A DNA stretch of 26,536 bases from assembly GCF_000003815.2 (NCBI RefSeq), contig NC_049990.1, positions 7,034,532-7,061,067 on the forward strand, in the 5' to 3' direction. Every line of letters starts with the position of its first letter. The first letter of the stretch is position 1. The translations under genes and the position numbers were made by a program. The notes under the pieces are model-generated. The model was not told where the DNA came from. It saw only the letters and a program-made list of their open reading frames with translations, and searched no databases. Positions 8,761 through 18,538 of this stretch are shown here, one piece after another. The stretch is from Branchiostoma floridae (lineage: Eukaryota; Chordata; Leptocardii; Amphioxiformes; Branchiostomatidae).

Positions 8761-11540
8761 GAAAGTCTCTGGCCTTTCCAGACGCATCTGAAAGATTCAG
8801 GAGATAACTTGGCATGATTTGGCATTTTTCGGTAATAGGAAAATTGTTTCAACTCCATAATAGGCAGATAGGCAAATGGGTATAGATGATCTGCCAGTAT
8901 TGTGCCGTCAATATCAGAGGAATTTTCCGAGAAAGGTCACCTTGTCGTAGCTCTGGATATTGGCCTGGGCTCCGAATGTGCCTGACTGGACTAAGTTATC
9001 AGGCACAAAGACATGAAGAATTTAGGAAATGAAGTATTTGCCATCAGCTACCAATACTAGAAAATGTGGAATATTTAAGGCACATGCATGTTTGTTATAT
9101 ACTTCCATTTCTTTTGGTTGTGCATGTGTAGATCTGTATCAACTAAATTTCTTTTCATTCAGGACAAAAAAGTTGTGAATTTCATAATTTTAACAAAGAC
9201 GTGCCTCTATCCTGAGATGGGAATATGCTTGTTGGCACGGAGAAAACTTTCACCCCCTTCATCCAATAAATCTGAGCTTTGTGACATGTATTTGTTTTCA
9301 TAAGCATAAAATGACAGTGAAGTTCAACATTCCTTTCCGTAATTCTGACAGAATCAAATTTTCCCCTTTCCATTGTAATTCTCCAACCATGGTTATTTCC
9401 TTCCAAGACCTGCAAAAGATTCCCCTGCCCCCCAACAACTTCTCTGAGTGGATGGACAAAAATTTAAATTAAAGCTGGATACAACTGGTCTTGATCCTAA
9501 TAATGAAGAAAAATGAACACAAATTCCCTTGTTGCCTTGTTGATTTATGCTGACTAAAGGCCAACAAATCAATGTTAGTAGATAATACATAGCATCCTTG
9601 TAGGTGGTGTAGGAATTGTTCCGGTAACGGTAGGTCTAAGACTGATGTGAACAGCATTACTCTTTGTAGACACGATTACTTCTAGTCTCTCTGTGCCAAT
9701 TTCTTAAAAGCACACCATGCTAAGGGAATTACCTGCGGGTGGTGCAACAATGCCTTCCAAGTAATTGCAGTAACTAGAAATCAAAGATGTGATTTATAAG
9801 TTACGGAGGAAACTTTTAAGTGCAAACATATGATAATCAGTAATTGGCCCACATGTTGATTGTATCCACACTAGGCCATGTCAGGGTGATAAGCTATATT
9901 TTGGAGGTGAATGACGATATCATAAAACCCTAGCAGTGGGAACAGTCCTTAGTGCTTGAAAAAGATAGCAGAAGGTCTTCTGAACTGTTGGAGGTTAACC
10001 ATAAAAAACTATATGTTATCTATTTATTTAATGCCAATCTGTTAAAATTATTCATGGACATAAATTGCTAAGCCTTATTTGATGTCTTTGGGTCAAAATA
10101 TAACTCACCCTTACTTGTACACAGTGTACAATGTACATGTACATGTATATTTTGTGCCTGTGCTTTTGTTACCAAAAATGTGTGTCATCTTACTTCTTAG
10201 AGATATTGCAATATTGAAGAAAGGGCAGGGACTCTGATCAGGATGCCAATAGTGTGTTTGAGTGGACGTCCATTTCTGAATCCTAAGTTTCAGGTCAATC
10301 CATCGATCTAAAGTGACATGAATCAAAGTATAAAAGTTCAGACTGTCTTCTTATCTTCAGATTACTAACTAAAGGTAGCTGCTATTAGACATCAAATTTG
10401 TATTGGTTATGGGGAGGCAGCAGCATGAAGATTAAGCATTTTTTGGGACACCTTCAGCCTAAGCCGTTTTTCAAGATTTCAAGGGTGGAGGAGGTCAGAG
10501 GTCTTGCCTTCTTAATAGTACCCAAAAAATACAATTCAACATTCCATAATGACTTTCAAAGTAGTCAACATAATATCAGTCCATCTTCTCATAGTCCATA
10601 GTTACATGATTTCTCATCAAGCCATGTTCCTAAAAGAAATGACTTAAGGTACCTTCTTCAAGTTCTCCCTTTTTTCAGTTTTAATTTCCAAATATCTTTC
10701 AATGTAAGGATTCCAATTCTGGATCTCTACCGGCAGAATGGCCGATTCTGTCAGTGGATATCCAGATCAGGTTTTCTGCATCCATAACGATCTCTACGGA
10801 CAGAGTCATTGACTATGCCAGAGTGCAATCTCTACCAACATGTACATTCTTTGGGACGGTTCTGCAATGCAAATGGTGACCTCTGCAGTTACAGGTAGTT
10901 TTGTACATGCAAGGCCTGTTCCGAAGATGGGAAAATAAAAGCTTTGGCTGCGAAAAGCTAACTGCAAACTGCAGTATCAGCACTTCCACTAACGTACCCG
11001 GTAGTTAGCGTCTGCATGGGAGGATTTGCCCAATATCAATTTTATAGCCATTCATGGGTTTTGTATGCAGGAGATGCACCCTTCAGTGCTGCAAGCAAGC
11101 ATTTTTAGGGATCTGTCCTATCCAATAGATCGTATTCCATAGATTTACTGTACTTACGTAGCGGTAGAGGCAACCTCCCACTAGCAATCAAACCGCTAGA
11201 AGCTAATGGAGGATACAGAGTGTGTTCTGCAATGCTGAGACGATCAAACGGCAGAGTGTGAACTTTTATTCTTCCGTAGTCTTCTGAGAGCCATTAAAGA
11301 TGGTTGCCTTCTTGGAAGGGGAAAGATGTGTGATGGTGATTACTGATGGCTACAGTTTATATTGACTGTTATCTTGCAAGGGCACAAGTTTGGTGCAGGT
11401 AGACATTAAAAATACCTGCAGCTGCATGCACAAAGAATGACTAGTATGAATGTTAGTAAGAATTAAACATGGCTGTGCGAGTTACAGCATACTGTAGAAG
11501 GGGACATATTTGTAGGGAGATAGTTTTGCGGTAGGGAAGA
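8761..11540. other. Long non-coding stretch, no gene seen
   Basis: No exon, RNA or tandem repeat was recognised in about 2.8 kb. Points of note are an overlapping run of ACATGTACATGT palindromes at about 10125-10148 and a near-consensus nuclear-receptor direct repeat, AGGTCAGAGGTCT, at 10492-10504. Confidence 0.55.
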
Positions 11541-11680
11541 AAAAGAGTGTTCATGGTGGTTTTGAGTTAGTGATTGAAACCAGAAGGGAGACAAAATACA
11601 GAACAAAAAGTTTCCAGTGGTTTCTAGGTCACAGTGAAGGGGTCACCGTAAAAATCAAGATTTAAAACCCTAGCTAACAT
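11541..11680. repeat. Decayed copy of the MITE-like family
   Basis: Two adjacent pieces match the family: TTCATGGTGGTTTTGAGTTA near 11550, and CCAGTGGTTTCTAGGTCACA followed by GTGAAGGGGTCACCGTAAAA near 11612-11652. The second piece is the best match in the window to a hypothetical core in which GGTTTTAAGTTCACAGTGAAG is followed by GGTCACCGCGAAA. Confidence 0.55.
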
Positions 11681-11704
11681 TTCCTCTTTCACAGTAGCTG
11701 GACC

Positions 11705-11723
11705 CAGACAGACAGACAGACAG
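11705..11723. repeat. (CAGA)n microsatellite
   Basis: A perfect tetranucleotide repeat of 4.75 units. Confidence 0.95.
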
Positions 11724-11899
11724 TTGCCCATTCTGGCAGCAGCAGCTGTTAAAGACCTTGTTATACAGCTTGTCTGTGCTTGTATCTCTATTTGTATCTG
11801 GAAATTACAACATCTTCGGTACACGGGGAGTGCACAGTGTCTGAGTATTGGCTAGGGCAGACTGGCTCCAGTCTGGCTAGCCAGTGTCTAGACAACAGT

Positions 11900-11912
11900 A
11901 GGTCAAAGGTCA
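11900..11912 (+). promoter_or_regulatory. Perfect DR1 nuclear-receptor element
   Basis: AGGTCA-A-AGGTCA is an exact direct repeat with a 1-base spacer, the classic site for HNF4, COUP-TF and RXR heterodimers. A further half-site in inverse orientation, TGACC, lies at about 11927. Sequence shows the site; binding and function are inference. It is next to a decayed repeat, so it could be repeat-derived. Confidence 0.4.
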
Positions 11913-11923
11913 GTAGGTAGCGT

Positions 11924-13979
11924 CCTGACCAATTCATTACATAGAAGTAGGACTGCGCTTTGTCTATTTGTGTTCGGAGGTGGCCATACATTTCATTCAT
12001 GGTTAGAAGTACTATTGTACATTTTTAAGTATATTCAATTGCTTTCAATAAATGGACAGTGAAAAAACTGCTATTCCTGTTTTTAGTTGACTTTACTTGT
12101 CATAATACTACATTACTAGCCTGCAACAAGTCTGTTAGTGGTAGGAGAAAGTGCAGTTTCCATGCATGCACATTATGCATGATTGTACTTATAAGGTTCC
12201 CTTGCTGTGATTTGATCTATGTACAGCAATGGAATTTGCCCTTTATGTCATGAAATGACTGTACATAGGTCCTTGTATAACAACAGCCAAACATTGCCTC
12301 TGTCCTTGGTGCTGATCAGTTAAATTTTTGAATGGTACCAGTTTGTAAAAAAAAAAAGATTTATCTATAAATATGTTCAAATAAAGTTGAATGACTCCTT
12401 GCCCTTTGCAAAGCAGTAACATTACTTTGTAAACTCGGCTGGAAGCAAGTTGTGAAAGTCATAAGAAGTCCCTCTTGCACAGGCTTTTTACAAAAACTGG
12501 AATGAGGCCAGAAATGCCTTATCTGTGACTGAACATGTTTCATTTCACTGTTAGGCTATGAAAGCCAAAACTTCAGGAGATCTAATGCTATATACATATG
12601 TATGTATAGCCTTTTCATGTACAAGTGTTGCTTAGTTACATGTAATGTGGTTTCTTGTTGAGAAATAAAAGCAAAGTGTACAAAATCTCCCTTCTTTGAA
12701 CAATAATAGTGCTTTTCTGGGTGCTACATGCTGGAACAAGCTTAGTTAATTCCCAGTTTGTTATATCCCCTGCTACTTAGTCTGTATTTATCATTGTCAA
12801 TAGAGAATTGGGTAATTTCAATTCTTTTAGTGCCCAAACTCCCCTGCCAAATTTACTCCCCTGCCACAAGTTCGGAGAAGGTGAAATCAGTAACTCCGAT
12901 ATCCTAAAAATGTCAAGGTTTTTCTGATCGATATGATTGCGCATTTTTCATTGATCACTTCTTACTTGATCAATTCTATGGCTCAGCTTGAAATGTAAAA
13001 ACAGGAAATCAACGATCTCATACCCATGACATATTTAGAATTTTGTGCATTTTCGTAATGCCATCGCTGTAGCCACATATGATCCTCCCATCCCTTCCTT
13101 TCTTCCCTCATTGAACTGCTATCTACATGTACCTCCTATAAGGGGCAGTGCTCGGAAAACCCACTAGCACACTTGCGAACACAACCACATTCTGCTTGGC
13201 GCAACTAGATTTTGAACCCAGGTAGCACAGTGCGCAACCTGAAATTTTGCAGTTAGGACACCACCTTTCCCCCATCTATATGCTTATTTCTTGATATTAG
13301 ATCTTAAACATTAAGTAGTTACATGTAATAGGAAGAAAAGATAATAGTTAAGTAGCTGATTTGGAAAAAGTAATAACTTGAAAGTGGGGCAACCCGAAAT
13401 GTTGATTGCACAACCTGGCTTTTGACTCAGGTGGCCTCCTGTGCAACCTGGCTGAAAAAATGATTTGGAGCACTGAGGGGGTTATTCATTGAGAATTGCA
13501 TATCAGTTGTCCATTAAGTATAGTACACCACTTTAAGGATGGGAGTATCTTCCTTTGAGGCTACAGTATCAGAAAACAATGTTATCGAGCCAAAAATTGC
13601 AATGTTTCTATAGTTTAGGACCTCAACTACCCACATACCAAAAATTTATACAAATCTATGAAAATTATCTTGAGTTTTTGTATAAACACACAAACACAAC
13701 ACGAAACAGTACCCAGTCGGAGGTCAACAATCTTCCCTGAGATGGATGTATAAAAGGTAGGTTTGCAACAACTGCACTTGCAGGATTCGGACTTATAAAT
13801 TAATAACTACAGTATATTATGCCTAACTGCACTTTCCACTTTAAGTTAAAGGTTAAGTTGTATGCATGCAGCCTGCCTTGGATAGGAAAGTTCCACTACC
13901 CCAGATATTAGCATGCAGACTGACATCTGCCTAAGCTTCTTACTCCTAATCGTGTTTTCCCTTTGTTTGGGCATAATGC
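11924..13979. other. Non-coding, no gene seen
   Basis: AT-rich with chance-length frames only. Minor features are a poly-A run at about 12347, an imperfect TATACATATGTATA-type palindrome near 12590, a doubled CTCCCCTGCCA motif at about 12839-12865, and two related CAACCTG/CAACCCG-rich segments near 13230 and 13390-13455 that may be a decayed repeat. Confidence 0.5.
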
Positions 13980-14600
13980 GGAAGGTCAGGTTCGGCATAA
14001 TCAAATAAATACCGGATAATTGCTCAACATGATTTCCGAAACGCGGGGCAGGGGGCCAAATGGTCCGTCAAAGTGGCTCATATAGCAGCACGGAAAGCTG
14101 GCTTTTATTTTTATAACAGTCCCCTGGTCATTAGTTAGAGAAGTCAAATCTTTATGATTACAGCTGTGTACATAGTGGAGAGCTGTGCTTGGAGATAGAA
14201 AGAACTGAACAATGGCTAATTTATGACCCTGGAGACTTGGGTTCATTGCTGACATATGTACCATATGGATATGCCGGGATTGGGTATCTAGGGGGCTGAA
14301 AATACGGGATGTTTTACGGTATGCTTGCCGAAGAGATGGGCGCATCGGTGGTGGGTGTTTCTCGGGTGCTTCGTTATTATCTGTGGGATAGCACATTGTC
14401 AGGTCGCAGTTTGGATACGCCCGTGAAATTGATGGCACGGTAGAGGAGTGTTCTCCTGCATTCTGATGCCCTGCAAGGATGAGAAGTTTGCGTGTTCTGG
14501 ATACGATATGAAGTCTTCTGTAGGGCTTGTTTTTGGTCTCTGATTGCATCAGATGGCCGTGACTCATGGCTTCTAGTGTTGTCCTGGAGTCACTTCTGGT
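13980..14600. promoter_or_regulatory. Candidate regulatory element with homeodomain-type sites
   Basis: This non-repetitive island contains AATCAAATAAATACC and GGATAATTGC near 14000-14022, CTTTTATTTTTATAAC at about 14102, GTCATTAGTTAG at about 14128 and TTTATGATTACAGCTG at about 14151. The TTTATGA and TTTATTTTTATAA forms resemble Cdx/posterior Hox sites. It overlaps an unusually long minus-strand open frame. Regulatory function is inference. Confidence 0.3.
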
Positions 14601-14732
14601 GAAGTACTGATGAAAGAAAGAAGAGATATTTTGCAGCAGCACTTTCCTTATAACAGCTTTTTGTCTTGTTTGTTTATGATTATTTCTAGACTCAAGTGTC
14701 AAAATTTGCAAAGTATTTTTGAACTCAATCAT
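14001..14732 (-). CDS. Unrecognised 243-codon open frame, doubtful gene
   Basis: This is the longest open frame in the window, running from ATG (14730-14732, directly preceded by an in-frame TAA) to the stop at 14001-14003. By composition I estimate well under one such frame expected by chance in this window. The peptide starts MIEFKNTLQILTLESRNN and ends LSNYPVFI; it is rich in S, H, R and T, with PPP at about residue 130. I see no domain, signal peptide, membrane segment or zinc-binding pattern. It may be an intronless gene on the opposite strand, a dead transposon ORF, or a low-stop conserved non-coding block. Confidence 0.2.
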   Translation of the reverse strand: MIEFKNTLQILTLESRNNHKQTRQKAVIRKVLLQNISSFFHQYFTRSDSRTTLEAMSHGHLMQSETKNKPYRRLHIVSRTRKLLILAGHQNAGEHSSTVPSISRAYPNCDLTMCYPTDNNEAPEKHPPPMRPSLRQAYRKTSRIFSPLDTQSRHIHMVHMSAMNPSLQGHKLAIVQFFLSPSTALHYVHSCNHKDLTSLTNDQGTVIKIKASFPCCYMSHFDGPFGPLPRVSEIMLSNYPVFI

Positions 14733-15168
14733 TTATACAGTAATATACCTGTACTGGGAAACAGTACACATCCCTAATCCTGTCCTATATTGCTGTCATA
14801 GTTATTGCCTTCCCAGAGCAAAATACCTGTCTATTGCTTTCTCCTTGGTGCTGAACAGCTATCCACCTTGTATTTCAAAAGTCTGTTTGATGTTTGTCAG
14901 ATATCAGTATCCACAAAACTGTAGAAATAACCACATGTTTGCTAGAAAGTCCTTCACTGTTGATAGAATTTGTTCTGAAAAGCAATTTAGTTTTACCAAA
15001 TAGATACAGAAAAAAACACTTAAAAGTTGGTAAAGTATCTATTTTCATCTTGTTCCCTTGCCCTGTGGTTCCCCATTGTGGTAGAAAACTTTGGATAGAT
15101 CTGATCTCTTACATTTATGTACATGTTTTTACCAGCATGCCTTATCAGATCATTTGCACTCTGACGTC
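14733..15168. other. Non-coding, no gene seen
   Basis: Overlapping + strand frames of 94 and 107 codons run through here into the following repeat; their translations show no family character. Confidence 0.5.
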
Positions 15169-15225
15169 TGCTATCTCTCCCTATCCTGTTGTAAAAGATC
15201 TCTTGCACTATGAATGATGTCACTC
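15169..15225. repeat. Truncated, diverged leading copy of the 100-bp repeat
   Basis: TGCTATCTCTCCCTATCCTG and GTAAAAGATCTC match the head of the following unit, but only 57 bases separate it from the first full copy. Part of the unit is deleted or replaced. Confidence 0.65.
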
Positions 15226-15525
15226 TGCTATCTTTCCATATCCTGTCCATCAAGGTAGCGTGGTAAAAGATCTCCCTCTCCTTCCACGTATTTAAGAAAT
15301 TGATCCTAAGATCACTCCAAGATGCTGCTATCTTTCCATATCCTGTCAATCAAGGTAGTATGGTAAAAGATCTCCCTCTCCCTCCACGTATTTAAGAAAT
15401 TGATCCTAAGATCACTCCAAGATGCTGCTATCTTTCCATATCCTGTCAATCAAGGTAGTATGGTAAAAGATCTCCCTCTCCGTCCACGTATTCAAGAAAT
15501 TGATCCTAAGATGACTCCAAGATTC
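15226..15525. repeat. Three near-identical 100-bp tandem copies
   Basis: TGCTATCTTTCCATATCCTG begins at 15226, 15326 and 15426, giving an exact 100-bp period. Each unit continues with CAATCAAGGTAG, GGTAAAAGATCTCCCTCTCC, a CCACGTATTTAAGAAATTGA block, ATCCTAAGAT and ACTCCAAGAT. Copies 2 and 3 differ at only a few positions. This makes it the youngest array in the window. Frames on both strands (75-109 codons) arise because the unit has few stops; 100 is not a multiple of three, so a repeat-encoded protein would change frame at each unit. Confidence 0.96.
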
Positions 15526-15984
15526 TACCACCATTTACTCAAGGTCGTGTGTAATCTCCGAATAAATCTGTCACCCATCCTGTACATCAAAGGTATCAGA
15601 TGCGATAACTGTCCTCCTGTCGAGTCATCGTAAAGTGCTTGATCTTTCCTCGGGCTCTCTCGCGAGCCGCCTATCAGGCCACTTCCAATTGGCATAATGA
15701 AGGACCGGGTCGTAAAACTTCAAAGCCGAGGTGATAGTGCAGGTAGTGAGGAATGGATAGCGGGTGCACTTGAGGGCTTGACACCCACGTAAGGTGAACA
15801 TGTATGAAGGGCCTCAAACTTGAGGAAGTTTCTATAAGTTTTTGCCACAATCCCCCCCGCAGGATAATGTGGCAACATACTTTTGAGGACAAATGCGTCA
15901 TTCTGTGGTCTACTAGCCATATTGTAGAAATTTAGTCTTTGGCTGTAGCATTATCAATGCAGCATAAGCATTTTCACAACTAAT
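15526..15984. other. Non-coding, no gene seen
   Basis: Unique sequence with moderate G+C. Two overlapping minus-strand frames (66 and 75 codons) have no recognisable features. Confidence 0.5.
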
Positions 15985-16420
15985 TCGATTCACTCTGACT
16001 TTCCTTTGAGTGTCCCTCTCCACTTACCTCTGACAGAACTTTTCAGCACACACTTTGATCCATCCTGAAACATGTGTACTGTTTAGAGTGTTGCAAAGGA
16101 ACATTTTGCCTAAGAATAATATTTAGAAGGATTCTGATTCACTCTGACTTAAAATATCTAATGTCAGAATTTGATATCTCATTTTTTCTGGAAGAGATAA
16201 TGTTTGGAAGGCTTATGATTCACTTCAAATTGATACCACCTTTATCTTTTTTTGACAAAATTTGTCAGCATACCTGTATCCATACTGGAACATGAGTGCC
16301 TTCCAAAGAGCCATTTTCTGGGAAGAATTATGTTTGAGACATTTTGGACAAAATTTGTCAGTATACATTGATTCATGCAACATGTGCAATATAGTGAGTC
16401 CTACAAAGGGATTATTTATA
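15985..16420. repeat. Degenerate tandem repeat, about 150-bp unit
   Basis: GATTCACTCTGACT at 15987 and 16136, GATTCACTTC at 16217 and GATTCATGCAAC at 16370 mark successive units. Other shared blocks are GACAAAATTTGTCAGCATAC and GACAAAATTTGTCAGTATAC (about 16254 and 16348), TCCATACTGGAACATGAGTG and the related TCCATCCTGAAACATGTGTA, and CATTTTCTGGGAAGAATTAT and the related CATTTTGCCTAAGAATAATA. One unit is shortened. The array is old. Confidence 0.7.
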
Positions 16421-17050
16421 GTGATGTGGGAGAAAGTCACGCTGAGCGTCCATTCCTCCTCGTATGTCTTAATAATTTATTACATCACCTTCAAAGCACA
16501 GCTCTGCCAAGGAAGGATATGATATATAATGTGGCTATCTTTATTTATGAGGGGGTGCTTTTAACTTATGCCTCATGTCCATTACTCAGTGCAAGAATAA
16601 AGAAAAAACTTGTTAAGATTCAATACCAGATAGCGCTGAAAGAAACCTGCAAAGGCAGCGTTTGAGAGTGTTTTGGGCAAGAGGGTGTGCCCTTTGCTAT
16701 TGCTTTATATTGCTTTGTGCATAATTATGTATATTGTTATGGAAAAATAGAAATGTAATTTCCAACATGAAAATTGGACTAATCCAAATTTTCGACTGAA
16801 CAGCTCCAGTGGTTGTTAAGGATTTAACAACCCACTGCTTCTGTAGATAGTACATGTGACTCAGTGAGCAGTGGATCATAAGTTGCAGGAAGTCTATGGC
16901 CCCCACTGTCTCTGCTAAGGGATGGTTTTAAGGCCCTGATATATAGATGGCTACAAAAATGTACTTTAATACAAAAATGTCTGGATCTGTGTCCAGGATT
17001 ATATATCATGTTTTTTTTGTGCTTGGCAACTTTCATCCTTAAATACCAGA
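16421..17050. other. Non-coding, no gene seen
   Basis: No supported feature. Frames up to 111 codons cross the region and run into the next decayed repeat. Confidence 0.5.
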
Positions 17051-17140
17051 CAGTGCTGTTAACTATAGTGACTGTAAAATCCTCACATATTTGCAGCGGT
17101 TTTATTTTTACAGTGACCTCTCCATCGTAATTCATGACAT
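17051..17140. repeat. Possible decayed copy of the MITE-like family
   Basis: GTGACTGTAAAATCCTCACA is followed by ATTTGCAGCGGTTTTATTTT and ACAGTGACCTCTCC, which resembles the family's end and core. The match is short and partial. Confidence 0.4.
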
Positions 17141-17399
17141 TACAAACATATATTTCCAACGTGTTGCTATTGAACTACAAAATAATCATCATCATAACTA
17201 AACTACAAAATATGTTTCAACTAGCACCACGAAAACTGTTTTATCCTTCTACTACAAAATGAAGTCCCTGTAAAAGTGAATGAATTTTCAGTATATGATA
17301 CATGCACAGTCACATTTCACTAGGTCTCTTAAGACATGCCAGTTACAATATCTTTCCCTATCGGCATTCTCCACAGTTTCTGACACTTCTCTCCCACTG
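17141..17399. other. Non-coding, no gene seen
   Basis: AT-rich, no supported feature. Confidence 0.5.
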
Positions 17400-17830
17400 A
17401 TATAACCGTATCTGACAGGCCGTTATTGCCTAGAAAGCTGCATGACCATGCGTATCACATTTGGCCTTTTCCTGATCCCTTCAAGTAGTAGCCACAACTG
17501 CATTTGGTCCTTCCCCCTGACCTAAAATGTATGTGCAACACCCTTCCCTTTCAGAAGACTGTACGTAGCGTGTGTGCAGTGTTTGTGACCGTACGGGACC
17601 AGACTTGTTTGTTTTCCATTTCTCCGCCTGACCTGTCTGGATGACCTAAATCCTGTTGTCCCCAGCGACGGGGGATTACAGTAATCAGGAAACCCCGTCC
17701 CGGGCCTTTAATTGTGTTATGCTTCTTTAATGAGGCCTGGGATGAACCAGCAGTTCCTACATCCGCCGATGAGTAGGCCCGTCACTCAAGGAAAAGCGAT
17801 ATCATCTCTTCATGAAAACGGATGCTACGA
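17400..17830. promoter_or_regulatory. Candidate enhancer with nested palindrome
   Basis: The island is G+C- and CpG-richer and non-repetitive. It contains a GACGGGG/CCCCGTC inverted repeat (17667-17673 and 17693-17699) enclosing the palindrome GATTAC-A-GTAATC (17674-17686). Downstream follow AT-core sites CCTTTAATTGTG and CTTTAATGAGG at about 17705-17735 and a CATCCGCCGATGAG block at 17760. GATTA/TAATC pairs are typical of K50 homeodomain (Otx/Pitx-type) sites. Function is inferred. Confidence 0.35.
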
Positions 17831-17846
17831 TAACCAAATGTAAATG

Positions 17847-17935
17847 CTGTAAATTCATTTAAGTTAGTAGTACAATGATAAGGAAAAGTTTGCAGTGGCA
17901 TTGAGTTCATGATTGAAAAATCTTGTGTTTCCGTT
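17847..17935. repeat. Fragment of the MITE family, left end
   Basis: CTGTAAATTCATTTAAGTTA, with the G that follows it, at 17847-17867 matches CTGTAAATGCATTTAAGTTA (plus G) at 24660-24680 at 20 of 21 positions. It is followed by TTTGCAGTGGCATTGAGTTC, a decayed family core. No right terminal repeat was found, so this copy is truncated. Confidence 0.7.
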
Positions 17936-18512
17936 TACTCGACCTTTCGTAGCAAAAACCTGGCAACCCTAAGCCCTTTTTTTGGGTCGACCCTGTTTAA
18001 GGGACGTAAAATTCTCAATCTGATATTTGAATGGGTAGTAGAATCTTTTCCCAACATTTTCACCCCACTTCTGATGCAATAGAAACAGTATTACATGTAT
18101 AACTATAAGCAGACCTACCAAACTGTATGTCTGATCCCCTTATAAAAGTTAATGTTGACACCCTATTATGCTGACTGCTAAATCTAAAAAAGAAAAGAAA
18201 AAGAATCCCTGACTACAGACCCTGATCTTTTAGAAACACAATCAGATAAGAAAGATCAATTGATTTTCCTGGGCTTTAAAACGTCTGCAGTAATGCAATG
18301 GAAGACAAGACTATACACACATATTTTCAGGAAGTCGCAAGGTCACTGCAAAATCTTCAAACTAAAAAAAAGAATGCAGCAAAAATGTCAAATTCTACGG
18401 AATGCAGATACCAGTAGCTTGATCAGGAGATCAGAAAGTAGGGGAAAGGTAACGGTTGTGGTAATGAATTTCTTGTGCATTCCTAGAACAGCTTGATGGA
18501 GTTATAACATGT
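17936..18512. other. Non-coding, no gene seen
   Basis: The 78-codon + strand frame from 18260 contains LIFLG-like residues that faintly recall the Rab P-loop strand, but no G-x-x-x-x-G-K-T follows, so it is not an exon. Confidence 0.5.
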
Positions 18513-18538
18513 ATGACTCAGCAGAGTGTTGTGACTCA
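18513..18538. promoter_or_regulatory. Paired AP-1/NF-E2-like sites
   Basis: ATGACTCAGCA (18513-18523) is the reverse complement of the NF-E2/MARE consensus TGCTGAGTCAT. A second TGACTCA lies at 18532-18538, starting 18 bases downstream of the first TGACTCA. Two close sites for bZIP dimers suggest a stress- or Maf-responsive element, but this is inference from motifs only. Confidence 0.3.

Noticed and set aside
11624-11731. MGNCLS peptide on the minus strand, like an N-myristoylation/palmitoylation signal
   Set aside because: The following residues are encoded by the CAGA microsatellite and the frame ends in a decayed repeat; no homologous protein is recognised.
13190-13250. Minus-strand tRNA-like B box (GGGTTCAAAATC)
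   Set aside because: No A box at a suitable distance and no stems.
16824-17159. 111-codon minus-strand frame
   Set aside because: It runs through a decayed repeat and its translation has no family character.
18260-18300. LIFLG peptide resembling the Rab6 beta-1 strand (KLVFLG)
   Set aside because: No EQSVGKT follows and no splice sites fit; a five-residue match is chance.
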